In this document: one piece after another, positions 9,251-17,765 of the stretch | Numbering within the stretch: the stretch's first letter is position 1 | Layout of the letters: the number at the start of each line of letters is the position of its first letter | Source: Tenacibaculum sp. 190524A02b | Lineage (GTDB): Bacteria; Bacteroidota; Bacteroidia; Flavobacteriales; Flavobacteriaceae | Length of the DNA stretch: 64,000 nucleotides | Assembly: GCF_964036645.1 (NCBI RefSeq) | Contig: NZ_OZ038525.1 | Coordinates: 186,001 to 250,000, forward strand | Direction of reading: 5' to 3' | The notes under the pieces: model-generated | The model's database searches: none | What the model was told of the DNA's origin: nothing | The model's input: the letters and a program-made list of their open reading frames with translations, nothing else | Position numbers and translations under genes: made by a program

Positions 9251-9799
9251 TTAGTCTTCGGTATTTATTTCAAAAAAGCTAAAAACATTACCGCCATATC
9301 GTTTATCGTAACTAAAATAAGGGTGGTTTGAAAGGTCGGTATGTTTGGAGTGTTCTATAATTAGAGTACCTTCCTCGTTTAATAAACCTCTTTCAAATGT
9401 TAGATCAGCTATTTTTAAAAAATCTTCTTCTTTAAAATCATATGGAGGGTCAGCAAAAATAATATCTACCTTTAATGGCGTTTTTTCTAAAAATTTATAC
9501 ACATCACTTTTGTAGGTGGTGATTCCTAAATCAAGTTCTTTAGATATTTGATTGATGAACTTAATGCAATTAAAATGCGCATCAATAGCATATATATTTT
9601 CAGTACCTCTAGAGGCAAATTCATAACTAATATTACCAGTACCAGCAAACAAATCAATCACTGAAATACTATCGAAGTAGTATAAGTTATTTAAAATGTT
9701 AAATAATGACTCCTTAGCCATGTCGGTTGTTGGACGAACTGGTAGGTTTTTAGGAGCTGAAATTCGTTTACTTTTGTATTTTCCTGAAATTATACGCAT
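9251..9799 (-). CDS. rsmD: 16S rRNA (guanine966-N2)-methyltransferase RsmD
   Basis: A 182-aa methyltransferase that modifies G966 of 16S rRNA in the assembled 30S subunit. The start MRIISGKYKSKRI is the family signature, followed by PTTDMAKESLFNIL, SAM motif I VIDLFAGTGNISYE and the catalytic DPPY tetrapeptide in IIFADPPYDF. It directly abuts the DUF3822 gene (one stops at 9800, the next starts at 9799), a pairing that recurs in Bacteroidota. Confidence 0.95.
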   Translation of the reverse strand: MRIISGKYKSKRISAPKNLPVRPTTDMAKESLFNILNNLYYFDSISVIDLFAGTGNISYEFASRGTENIYAIDAHFNCIKFINQISKELDLGITTYKSDVYKFLEKTPLKVDIIFADPPYDFKEEDFLKIADLTFERGLLNEEGTLIIEHSKHTDLSNHPYFSYDKRYGGNVFSFFEINTED

Positions 9800-10627
9800 T
9801 TATAATAAGATATAAGTTGAATGATTAGAAAATTCATCTTCATTAGTAAAAAAAGTACTAGTACTTTCTATAAATTGGACATTTCTAACGTATTTGTATG
9901 TAATAGAATAGAGGTCAGAATCTTTTTCAATAGCACCAGATAATAGCAAGGTAAACGTATCTGGGTTTAAATCTAGTTGTTCAGCAACAAAAAGGATATA
10001 GTAAATAAAATCTTCTTTACTCTGATAGTTAAAAGAGTTGTATAGCACCAATTCATTATCTTTTATAATAATGATATCCATGAGCATTTTACCAACATGA
10101 ACATAAAAAGCTGTACTAAGTGTATGTTTTTTACTGTGGGCTAAAATTTTATCTAATAAAATGGATGCATGATGTTTGTATTCAAATTCTCCAAAATTTT
10201 GAAAAATAAAATTGTTAATGTTTACATATGGAATGTATACTAAATTAGCTTTAATTTTCTCAAGAGAATCATATGTAATAAAGTCTGTAAAAAGTGTTTT
10301 TATAGTATAAGAAAGATACGCTTTTAAGTTATCCTTATCAAAAAACTCATCAGGAACTAATGTAGCTAAATTATTTTGATGAATGGCAAATACTGTATCA
10401 AAATCTTGCTGTAGGTCTTTATCTTCTTTAAAAATTTGAATCACTTTTTCAAGTAATAACTCAGGAGAGTCAATACTCTTTTCAAAAACATATTCCGTAT
10501 ATACTATAGCCTCTTTAGTAATGCTATTGGTAATACAAAAATAAAATCCATCCAAACTGAATTGGATGGATAGATTTTTATGTTGCGCATATGCGCCAGA
10601 ATTTTTAGTCTTTTTTATTAGCTGCAT
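9800..10627 (-). CDS. DUF3822 family protein
   Basis: A 275-aa protein if started at the ATG at 10627; a longer frame to 10660 would overlap the upstream gene by 56 bp instead of 23. The layout resembles the ASKHA/actin-like fold proposed for DUF3822: two similar halves (LSIQFSLDGFYFCIT and later TAFYVHVGKMLMDIIIIKDNELVLYNSF). It is coupled to rsmD, and in Bacteroidota these genes are nearly always neighbours. The function is unknown; a fold-based link to pilus or secretion ATPase-like proteins would be speculative. Confidence 0.8.
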   Translation of the reverse strand: MQLIKKTKNSGAYAQHKNLSIQFSLDGFYFCITNSITKEAIVYTEYVFEKSIDSPELLLEKVIQIFKEDKDLQQDFDTVFAIHQNNLATLVPDEFFDKDNLKAYLSYTIKTLFTDFITYDSLEKIKANLVYIPYVNINNFIFQNFGEFEYKHHASILLDKILAHSKKHTLSTAFYVHVGKMLMDIIIIKDNELVLYNSFNYQSKEDFIYYILFVAEQLDLNPDTFTLLLSGAIEKDSDLYSITYKYVRNVQFIESTSTFFTNEDEFSNHSTYILL

Positions 10628-11339
10628 CCTCTTTATCATAAGCTGGAGGCCAATTTCCACCTGTAGTTACTTCACTTAATGAACCTACAGAAACAAATGG
10701 TCCTTTTACTTGGTCTGTTTCTACAGCTTCTAATTCTTGTTTAACTAAAGATCTGTTCATTCCTTTTAAAATAGGTTCTTTACTAACCTTAGCTTCAAAA
10801 ACAGGAACAAATAAACCAGTTACTTTTTCAACAACTCCTGTAGCCAAGTCAAATTCTACATCAGTTCCAGGAACTTTAAACATATTCGTATAGTCTTTAC
10901 CTTCAAAGTATTTCAATACTGGCTCGTATCCAATAGTATCAACAACTTTTTTAGAAACTTTAATTTTAATTCCACCACCTCTATCTTCTTCAACTTCAAC
11001 ATTCTTAGTTTCAGTTAAGGCTAATTTACCATTTTCAATAAATTTGATTAAAGTATCTTTATGCTTAGCATATTTACCGTTTACCTCGTTGTATTTAACT
11101 TCTGCATCACGGATTAGTTTTAACTTCTTAATAACCTTAGCGTAACGTACCTTTTTATCTTTTGCAAATTTTATTGGCTCCATTATACCTTGATAAATTT
11201 TATACCCTAAGAAAACAGAAGCTACTAATAATAATATAGAGATTAACCACCTCATTTTCAGTGGTACAAATTTCACAATAATTATAGCTAGTAAAATTGC
11301 AACAACTACAGCCGCTAAAATCATTAATAATAAATTCAT
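10605..11339 (-). CDS. Hypothetical inner-membrane protein with large soluble domain
   Basis: A 244-aa protein with two N-terminal transmembrane helices (about residues 4-24 and 32-50) and a charged remainder. Residues 55-90 are Lys-rich and helical (probable coiled coil), followed by a beta-rich region. Its last 23 bp overlap the start of the DUF3822 gene, so the two and rsmD are probably translated from one message. No domain was recognised. Its position at the head of a conserved rsmD operon suggests a housekeeping role. Confidence 0.75.
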   Translation of the reverse strand: MNLLLMILAAVVVAILLAIIIVKFVPLKMRWLISILLLVASVFLGYKIYQGIMEPIKFAKDKKVRYAKVIKKLKLIRDAEVKYNEVNGKYAKHKDTLIKFIENGKLALTETKNVEVEEDRGGGIKIKVSKKVVDTIGYEPVLKYFEGKDYTNMFKVPGTDVEFDLATGVVEKVTGLFVPVFEAKVSKEPILKGMNRSLVKQELEAVETDQVKGPFVSVGSLSEVTTGGNWPPAYDKEDAANKKD

Positions 11340-11418
11340 TTTTATAGTTTTTAATATATGATATTCGCAAATCTACAATTTTTTTTTAATGATGAAAATT
11401 TTTAACTATAAATACATT

Positions 11419-11426
11419 TATCTTTG
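11419..11426 (+). promoter_or_regulatory. -7 promoter element of the helicase gene
   Basis: TATCTTTG fits TAnnTTTG exactly and lies 17 bp upstream of the ATG at 11443, predicting a very short leader. The divergent membrane-protein gene starts at 11339. Confidence 0.5.
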
Positions 11427-11442
11427 AACATTATTTTATTTT

Positions 11443-12867
11443 ATGATAGCATCGGCACACAAATTTTACACAGAAATTATCCAAAAATTTCCTTATAAAC
11501 CTACTTATAAGCAAAATGAGCTTTTAAATGAATTAACAAATTTTATTTTTGAAGATAATGAAAGAGCACTTTTTGTTTTAAAAGGGTATGCAGGAACAGG
11601 GAAAACAACCACTATTAGTACAGTGGTTAATAATTTGTGGCGTGCTGGTAAAAAAGCGGTGTTATTAGCTCCTACAGGAAGAGCAGCTAAAGTAATTTCA
11701 GGATATTCAGGTAAACAGGCTTTTACCATTCATAAAAAAATATATTTTCCTAAAAAACAAGGTAGTGGAGGTGTAAGTTTTGTAATGCAACCTAATAAAC
11801 ATACAAACACTGTGTTTATAGTGGATGAAGCTTCTATGATTTCTGATGAAAAACAAAATGCAAAATTGTTTGAAAATGGATCATTGCTTGATGATTTAAT
11901 AGCTTATGTGTACTCTGGTAAAAATTGTAAGATTGTTTTTATTGGAGATACGGCTCAGTTACCTCCAGTAAAATTAACTGTGAGTCCTGCTTTGGAGGCT
12001 GATAAACTTTCTTTTGAGTTTAATAAAGATATTACCGAGATAGAATTAGATGAAGTGGTAAGACAACAAGAAAACTCTGGTATTTTGTTTAATGCTACGG
12101 ATTTACGTTTATTAATTCAAAATGAAGCTACCGACTTTAAATTTGACGTTAACTTTCCAGATATTATTCGTTTACAAGATGGTTATGATATTCAAGATGC
12201 TATAACTGGTGCTTATGATGGTGATATTGGCGTAGAGGATACGGCAATTATTGTTCGTTCTAATAAAAGAGCCAATCAGTACAATCAACAAATACGTACT
12301 AAAATTAGAGGACAAGAAAGTGAGATTTCTACGGGAGATTATGTTATGGTGGTTAAAAACAATTATTTCTGGTTGAAAGATTCGTCTTCTGCTGGTTTTA
12401 TAGCCAATGGAGATATATGCGAAGTAATGCATATTCATAACATAAAAGAGTTATATGGTTTTAAGTTTGCTGAGGTTGAAATTAGAATGATTGATTATCC
12501 TGATATGAAACCTTTTGATACTGTGTTGTTATTAGATACTTTAACAAGTGAAAGTCCGTCATTGACTTATGAAGAATCGAATAAGTTGTATGAAGCGGTT
12601 AAAGAAGATTTTGCACATGAAAAATCAAAGTATAAGCAATTTATGGGGGTTAAAAAGAATAAGTATTTTAACGCTTTACAAGTTAAGTTTTCTTATGCTA
12701 TGACTTGTCATAAATCACAGGGAGGACAATGGAAAACTATCTTTATAGAGCAACCTTATTTACCAGACGGTCCAAATATTGAGTATTTACGCTGGTTATA
12801 TACTGCGGTTACTCGTGCACAAGAAAAATTATATTTAATTGGATTTAAGGACGAGTGTTTTGTGTAA
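11443..12867 (+). CDS. RecD-like SF1B DNA helicase / AAA ATPase
   Basis: A 474-aa superfamily-1 helicase related to the RecD/RecD2 and Dda group. Motif I GYAGTGKTT is at residues 48-56, motif II VDEASM at about 127, motif III IGDTAQLPPV at about 168, and the C-terminal motifs are MTCHKSQGGQW and LYTAVTRAQEKLYL. It is shorter than full RecD2 and has no RecBC partner nearby, so it is probably a stand-alone 5'-to-3' helicase in repair or replication restart. This is a conserved Flavobacteriia protein usually annotated as ATP-dependent RecD-like helicase. Confidence 0.88.
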   Translation: MIASAHKFYTEIIQKFPYKPTYKQNELLNELTNFIFEDNERALFVLKGYAGTGKTTTISTVVNNLWRAGKKAVLLAPTGRAAKVISGYSGKQAFTIHKKIYFPKKQGSGGVSFVMQPNKHTNTVFIVDEASMISDEKQNAKLFENGSLLDDLIAYVYSGKNCKIVFIGDTAQLPPVKLTVSPALEADKLSFEFNKDITEIELDEVVRQQENSGILFNATDLRLLIQNEATDFKFDVNFPDIIRLQDGYDIQDAITGAYDGDIGVEDTAIIVRSNKRANQYNQQIRTKIRGQESEISTGDYVMVVKNNYFWLKDSSSAGFIANGDICEVMHIHNIKELYGFKFAEVEIRMIDYPDMKPFDTVLLLDTLTSESPSLTYEESNKLYEAVKEDFAHEKSKYKQFMGVKKNKYFNALQVKFSYAMTCHKSQGGQWKTIFIEQPYLPDGPNIEYLRWLYTAVTRAQEKLYLIGFKDECFV

Positions 12868-12893
12868 AGTTTTATATTTAAAAGCTAAAAACC

Positions 12894-13612
12894 ATGAAAG
12901 CAAAAATATTAAAACTCCAGTTGGCCTTTTTGGTATTGTTTGGTAGTATTTTATTTTCTTGTTCTGATAAAGATGTAAATGAAATACAGAATTCAGCTCC
13001 TGATAAACCTATGTTAGATATTACATGGTCAGATATAGGTAATACTGTGTTTCTTTCTTGGAGTAAGGTAGAGGATAGAGATAAGGATAATTTGACTTAC
13101 GAAGTTTATATAAATAATGAAAAAGTAAAAGTTTTAGAAGATAAGGAGGCTATCAATGGTGGTTTTAATTATTTTTTTCTATAAGAGAAGGAATGGTACT
13201 TCCTATGAATGCAAAAGTATTGGTTAGTGATGGTAACCTAATTAATGAAAGTGATATAAAAGAGGTTAAAGATCCAATAGTAGGTAAATGGATATTAGGT
13301 CATGTTACTGTAATAGAAAAAGGCTACGATGATGCTGAGATTCTTATGCCACAAGGCTGTGAAAAAAATACAAGTAGAGAATTCAAAATAAATGGAGATC
13401 ATATTTTTAATTCTTTTACATTAGAAAGTAATGGAGACTGTGACAAGGAAGTTTCTATGTTACAATGGAGGAGAATTGGTCTTAATAAATATGAGTTTGT
13501 AAGCGATATGACTCAGGAATTTGACATGTTTTTTGATGAAAATACTATGCAATATAAGGTTGAAACTACTAACGAACTCTCTGTGTATTTTTTTAAGAAA
13601 TTAAAAGAATAG
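12894..13612 (+). pseudogene. Lipoprotein with Fn3-like and lipocalin-like domains, frame broken at a T7 run
   Basis: The first frame (12894-13184, 96 aa) has a lipoprotein signal ending Ile-Leu-Phe-Ser-Cys and a fibronectin-III-like start (PDKPMLDITWSDIGNTVFLSW). It stops right after the run of seven T at 13172-13178. The second frame (open from there to 13612) continues with VLPMNAKVLVSDGN and then a lipocalin-like domain (DPIVGKWILGHVTVIEKG). Adding one T would join the halves into one protein of about 239 aa, so this is one gene with a 1-nt loss: a real frameshift, a phase-variable tract or a read error. No adjacent partner is evident; it follows the helicase by 26 bp. Confidence 0.75.
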
Positions 13613-13717
13613 TATAAAAGTTAAATAAACTCGATATACACTTACTATAATAGTATAGGTTCAATAGAAAAAATGTTAGCATTTTGTTAATTTACTAAAA
13701 TCCCCTTATAAAAAACT

Positions 13718-13725
13718 TACATTTG
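13718..13725 (+). promoter_or_regulatory. -7 promoter element of the PIG-L deacetylase gene
   Basis: TACATTTG matches TAnnTTTG and sits 22 bp upstream of the ATG at 13748. No convincing -33 TTTG at the usual spacing was found. Confidence 0.45.
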
Positions 13726-13747
13726 TTAGGCAATCAAAACCCTAAGA

Positions 13748-16237
13748 ATGAACAAAAGAGTCACTATTTTTCTTTCTTTTTTATTGGTAACTACATCAAT
13801 AATAGCACAAAAACCTCAAAAACTAACTTCAAATCAGATTTATGAAAAAATACAAAAGCTTAACTTTTTAGGTTCGGCATTGTATATAGCAGCGCATCCT
13901 GACGATGAGAATACCCGTTTAATAGCCTATTTAGCCAATCATGAAAAGGCACGTACAGCCTATTTATCATTAACTCGTGGCGATGGCGGACAAAATTTAA
14001 TAGGTCCAGAAATAAGAGAATTATTAGGAGTAATTAGAACACAAGAACTTTTGGCAGCAAGAGGGGTTGATGGCGGTGAACAACGTTTTTCTAGAGCTAA
14101 TGATTTTGGCTATTCAAAACATCCTGATGAAACTTTAAAAATTTGGGATAAAGAAAAAGTCTTGGCAGATGTTGTTTGGGCAATTCGTACATTTAAACCA
14201 GATGTAATCATCAATCGTTTTAATCATAGAACACCTGGGACTACACATGGACATCATACTGCATCAGCTATGCTAAGTGTTAATGCTTTTGATTTGGCAG
14301 CAGATAAATCAAAATATCCAGAGCAATTAAAATATACAGAAACATGGCAACCAAATAGATTGTTTTTTAACACATCTTGGTGGTTTTATGGAAGTAGAGA
14401 AAAGTTTGCAAAAGCAGATAAAAGTAAAATGCTAAGCTTTGATGTAGGTGTGTATTATCCGCTAAAAGGACTTTCTAATAACGAGTTAGCTTCTATGGCT
14501 AGTAGCCAACATTTATGCCAAGGATTTGGACGTTTAACTACCAGAGGAACTCAAGAGGAGTATGTAGAATTTTTAAAAGGAGAGTTTCCTAAAGATAAAA
14601 AAGATATTTTTTCAGGGATCAATACTACTTGGAGTCGTATTAAAGGAGGAGGAGAGATTGGCGCTATTTTATATGAAGTAGAAAAAAACTTCAATTTTGT
14701 AAATCCATCTAAGCATTTACCAGCTTTATTAAAAGCGTACGGGAAAGTACAAGCTTTAAAAGATGAACACTGGAAACAAATTAAAACAAAAGAACTTAAA
14801 GAAATAATTGAAGCTTGTGCAGGATTGTATTTAGAAACTTCAGCTTCAGGTAATAGTACGGTTCCTAATAGTCAAGTGGAATTAAATTTTGAAGTATTAA
14901 ATAGAAGTTCAGTATCTATGGCATTAACTTCTTTAGAAATTTTACCAGAAGGAAAGAAGATAGTAAAGAATTTAGATTTAGCTTTAAATCAAAAAAAGAA
15001 TTTTAAAGAAACAATAACTGTAGGTAATGTAGCATATTCAGCACCTTATTGGTTAGCATTACCTTGGGATTTAGGGATGTATAAAGTAGAAGATCAAACA
15101 ATAAGAGGTAATCCAGAAAGCAAGAGGTCACTAGAAGTAAAATATACATTAACCATAGAAAATCAAACAATTTCATTTACTAAGCCTGTTGTGTATAGAT
15201 ATTCTCAACGTGATAAAGGAGAGATATATGAGCCTTTTGAAATACTACCAAAGGTTACAACAAAGTTAAAAGATAAAGTACTGATTTTTCCAAAAGAAGG
15301 CGCAAGAAAAGTAAGTATTGAAGTAAGAGCTGGGGATAAAAATACTCAAGGAAGCGTGTCTTTAGAAATTCCCAAAGGATGGAAAGTATCGCCAGAGAAA
15401 AGAGCTTTTTCTATTGAGCAAAAAGGAGATATCCAGCAGGTTGACTTTATGGTAACTCCAACAGTAAAGGAGTCTGAAGGTTATATAAAAGCTATCGCAA
15501 AGTTGAATGGGAAAAAGTTTGATAAGGAGTTAGTAGAGATTAATTACACACACATTCCTAAACAATCGGTATTGTTACCTTCACAAGCAAAAGTTGTTCG
15601 TTTAAATATTAAAAAAGAAGGAAGCCATATAGGGTATATTCAGGGCTCTGGAGATGCAGTTCCTGAAAGTTTACGTCAAATAGGGTATAAAGTAACAGAA
15701 ATAGTACCTGCTGAAATTAATGATAAAAGTTTATCTAAATTTGATGCAGTTGTAGTAGGAATTAGAGCATACAATACTAAAAAAGAGCTACAGTTTAAAC
15801 AAAAGTATTTACTTGAATACGCAAACAAAGGTGGAAATGTAATTGTACAATATAATACCAACCGTAGAGTAGATGTAAAAGCACCTTATGAATTAAAATT
15901 ATCAAGGGATAGAGTAACTGATGAGCTTGCTAAGGTAGAAATGTTAGCTAAAGAGCATGCGGTTTTACAATCCCCAAATAAAATAACCGCTACAGATTTT
16001 AATGGTTGGGTACAGGAAAGAGGTTTGTATTTTCCGAATAGTTGGAGTAAAGAATATACACCAATATTATCAATGAATGATAAAGGTGAAACTCCTAAAA
16101 AAGGAAGTTTATTAGTAGCAAAATACGGTAAAGGGAACTATATTTACACAGGTTTAAGCTTCTTTAGAGAGCTACCAGCTGGAGTACCAGGAGCGTATAA
16201 GCTGTTTACCAACTTACTTTCTTTAAAGAATAATTAA
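13748..16237 (+). CDS. Secreted PIG-L/LmbE-family deacetylase
   Basis: An 829-aa exported protein. A signal peptide spans residues 1-20 (Ala-Gln junction). The catalytic PIG-L domain carries the metal-binding motif HPDDE (His50-Glu54) and the distal THGHHTAS cluster near residue 172. The domain removes N-acetyl groups from GlcNAc-type sugars. The remaining ~500 residues look like beta-sandwich modules plus a C-terminal ThuA/glutamine-amidotransferase-like region (VVGIRAYNTKKEL). This long form is common in Bacteroidota; the substrate is unknown. An IS3 element has inserted 16 bp after its stop codon, between the gene and what looks like its terminator. Confidence 0.88.
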   Translation: MNKRVTIFLSFLLVTTSIIAQKPQKLTSNQIYEKIQKLNFLGSALYIAAHPDDENTRLIAYLANHEKARTAYLSLTRGDGGQNLIGPEIRELLGVIRTQELLAARGVDGGEQRFSRANDFGYSKHPDETLKIWDKEKVLADVVWAIRTFKPDVIINRFNHRTPGTTHGHHTASAMLSVNAFDLAADKSKYPEQLKYTETWQPNRLFFNTSWWFYGSREKFAKADKSKMLSFDVGVYYPLKGLSNNELASMASSQHLCQGFGRLTTRGTQEEYVEFLKGEFPKDKKDIFSGINTTWSRIKGGGEIGAILYEVEKNFNFVNPSKHLPALLKAYGKVQALKDEHWKQIKTKELKEIIEACAGLYLETSASGNSTVPNSQVELNFEVLNRSSVSMALTSLEILPEGKKIVKNLDLALNQKKNFKETITVGNVAYSAPYWLALPWDLGMYKVEDQTIRGNPESKRSLEVKYTLTIENQTISFTKPVVYRYSQRDKGEIYEPFEILPKVTTKLKDKVLIFPKEGARKVSIEVRAGDKNTQGSVSLEIPKGWKVSPEKRAFSIEQKGDIQQVDFMVTPTVKESEGYIKAIAKLNGKKFDKELVEINYTHIPKQSVLLPSQAKVVRLNIKKEGSHIGYIQGSGDAVPESLRQIGYKVTEIVPAEINDKSLSKFDAVVVGIRAYNTKKELQFKQKYLLEYANKGGNVIVQYNTNRRVDVKAPYELKLSRDRVTDELAKVEMLAKEHAVLQSPNKITATDFNGWVQERGLYFPNSWSKEYTPILSMNDKGETPKKGSLLVAKYGKGNYIYTGLSFFRELPAGVPGAYKLFTNLLSLKNN

Positions 16238-16253
16238 TCATCAATAAAAAAAA

Positions 16254-16278
16254 TGACTAGTCCTAAATAACCGTTACA
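16254..16278 (+). repeat. IS3 terminal inverted repeat (OrfB side)
   Basis: Starts TGACTAGTCCTAAATA and ends CGTTACA; 19/25 identity with the reverse complement of 17610-17634. Mismatches lie at positions 3, 6, 12, 15, 16 and 18. Confidence 0.85.
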
Positions 16279-16299
16279 GTTATTTATTGATTAAATATA

Positions 16300-17199
16300 T
16301 TAAACATCATCTAAAGTTATAGCTTTAGATGATGTTTTTTTTCGATATGATTTTATTTTCATAATGTTTTGTTGATGTGCTTGGTCAGGAGTTTTAAAAT
16401 GACATGACCAATGCGGTCTTTTAGAGTTATAAATAGTTATTGATTGTTTTACTATTTTCTCCATTATCTTAATATCTAGATTTGTAGTATTGGTAAAGAA
16501 CTCTTGTTTCAAGATTCCATTACCCCTTTCAGCTATGGCATTTTGATATGGATCATATGATTCTGTCATACTGCATTTAAGCTTTTGTTTTGACAAAATA
16601 TCTTGATAGATGTTACTACAGTACTGTATCCCTCTATCTGAATGATGGATAAGTTCCTTCTCTGGATATACTCTGTTTTTTATAGCCATGACCAAGGCTT
16701 TTACAGTTGAGTTCACCGCTAAAGTTTTATCCAAATGGTATCCCACAATTTTCTTAGAATATGCATCTGTAATTAATGATAAATACATAGGTTTTTTACG
16801 GCTCCCTAAATAAGTAATATCTGCTACCCATACTTGTTCTGGTCGATTTACTTCCAAAGTTTCAATAAGATTAGCATGTTTTCTAAAACGATGATGTGAG
16901 TTGGTTGTAATATGGTAACTTTTTTGTCGTTTTATCAATAGTTTATTAGCTCGTAAAATATCAAATAATTGATCCCTTCCTACACCTAAACTGCCTAATT
17001 CTTCTGAAAGAATATAATACAGTTTTCTTGTTCCAATTCTTGGCTGTTCCATTCTTACATCCTTAACCAACTCAACAACCTTATTGGCTATGGTGTGAGC
17101 TTTGGTAACTCTATAATTAGCTCGATAATACACCTGCCTACTAAACCCGAGTAATTTACAGGTGGAAGAAATACTTTCTTTCTTTTGTAAAACAAACAT
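16300..17199 (-). CDS. IS3-family transposase OrfB (DDE integrase core)
   Basis: A 299-aa frame with the HTH_21 region followed by an rve integrase core. Catalytic residues: Asp in WVADITYLG, Asp in HHSDRGIQY and Glu in AIAERGNG, with exactly 35 residues between the last two (DD35E). The C-terminal TIYNSKRPHWS is the IS3 hallmark. The open frame extends upstream into OrfA, so the functional protein is probably the OrfAB fusion made by -1 frameshifting rather than a product of the ATG at 17199. Confidence 0.95.
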   Translation of the reverse strand: MFVLQKKESISSTCKLLGFSRQVYYRANYRVTKAHTIANKVVELVKDVRMEQPRIGTRKLYYILSEELGSLGVGRDQLFDILRANKLLIKRQKSYHITTNSHHRFRKHANLIETLEVNRPEQVWVADITYLGSRKKPMYLSLITDAYSKKIVGYHLDKTLAVNSTVKALVMAIKNRVYPEKELIHHSDRGIQYCSNIYQDILSKQKLKCSMTESYDPYQNAIAERGNGILKQEFFTNTTNLDIKIMEKIVKQSITIYNSKRPHWSCHFKTPDQAHQQNIMKIKSYRKKTSSKAITLDDV

Positions 17200-17204
17200 A
17201 TCAA

Positions 17205-17594
17205 TTACTCGGTTTTGGAGTTTTTTCTGATAGGAATCTTATACTCTTTCTCAGCTAAATCAATCATCATATCAAATAGTATCGCTTTCTTCTCTACTGC
17301 TGCTGCTTGAGCTTTTAAACGATTATTTTGCTTTTCTAATTGACGTAATTTTTGTTCTAACTCTAATAGTTTTTGTTCTGGTGATTTTGGCATAGTAGAT
17401 GGTGTTTGATGATCCCAATCAAAGTTACCATATTTTCTTAACCATACTAAAACAGTGCTACGACCTTGAATCCCATATTTAAGTTGAGCCTGTTTGTAAG
17501 TTAGTTCGCCTTTTTCTACTTCCGATACAACCGAAAGTTTAAAACTCATAGTATAATCTTTCTGTGTACGTTTGCGGTAAATATTGTCATTCAT
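17205..17594 (-). CDS. IS3-family transposase OrfA (helix-turn-helix)
   Basis: A 129-aa protein: an HTH_Tnp_1 domain (DYTMSFKLSVVSEVEKG, then YGIQGRSTVLVWLRKYG) that binds the IS ends, followed by a leucine-zipper-like coiled coil at residues about 73-105 (EQKLLELEQKLRQLEKQN). This is the standard OrfA layout. Its last codons contain the slippery heptamer that gives OrfAB. Confidence 0.93.
   Translation of the reverse strand: MNDNIYRKRTQKDYTMSFKLSVVSEVEKGELTYKQAQLKYGIQGRSTVLVWLRKYGNFDWDHQTPSTMPKSPEQKLLELEQKLRQLEKQNNRLKAQAAAVEKKAILFDMMIDLAEKEYKIPIRKNSKTE
17220..17226 (-). other. Programmed -1 frameshift heptamer A AAA AAC of the IS
   Basis: On the minus strand the OrfA codons AGA AAA AAC contain A_AAA_AAC in the correct phase. 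A -1 slip continues as Leu-Gln-Asn-Arg-Val-Ile-Asp-Met into OrfB. This is the well-known IS3-family strategy for making the fusion transposase. Confidence 0.85.
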
Positions 17595-17609
17595 AATGTT
17601 ACATAATTG

Positions 17610-17634
17610 TGTAACGCTATTTCAGGACGAGACA
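17610..17634 (-). repeat. IS3 terminal inverted repeat (OrfA side)
   Basis: Read on the minus strand it begins TGTCTCGTCCTGAAATAG and ends CGTTACA. It lies 16 bp upstream of the OrfA start codon, so it probably overlaps the transposase promoter. Confidence 0.85.
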
Positions 17635-17640
17635 AAATAT

Positions 17641-17680
17641 AAAAAAGAGGCTTCTTAACTTTTAAGACAGCCTCTTTTTT
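17641..17680. terminator. Bidirectional terminator next to the IS
   Basis: A 12-bp perfect stem (17641-17652 with 17669-17680), extended by an inner TCTTA/TAAGA pair, with A6 and T6 flanks. It sits outside the IS. It fits as the original terminator of the PIG-L gene, now pushed away by the insertion, and also serves the convergent methyltransferase gene. Confidence 0.8.
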
Positions 17681-17765
17681 ATGCAACTCTCTTATGGGGT
17701 TAGTCAAGGAGTAATTAAACTTGTACACGTTTTTTTTGGCGGAAATTATTCGTGTACAAGTGAAA

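Larger units (their letters stand above)
16254..17634 (-). mobile_element. IS3-family insertion sequence, complete
   Basis: A 1381-bp element with both ends visible. The terminal repeats are 16254-16278 and 17610-17634, matching at 19 of 25 positions and running TG to CA as in the IS3 family. A 3-bp AAA flanks both ends (16251-16253 and 17635-17637), compatible with a target duplication although the A-rich site makes this weak. OrfA and OrfB are intact and joined by an A AAA AAC frameshift signal, so the copy looks functional. Confidence 0.92.
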
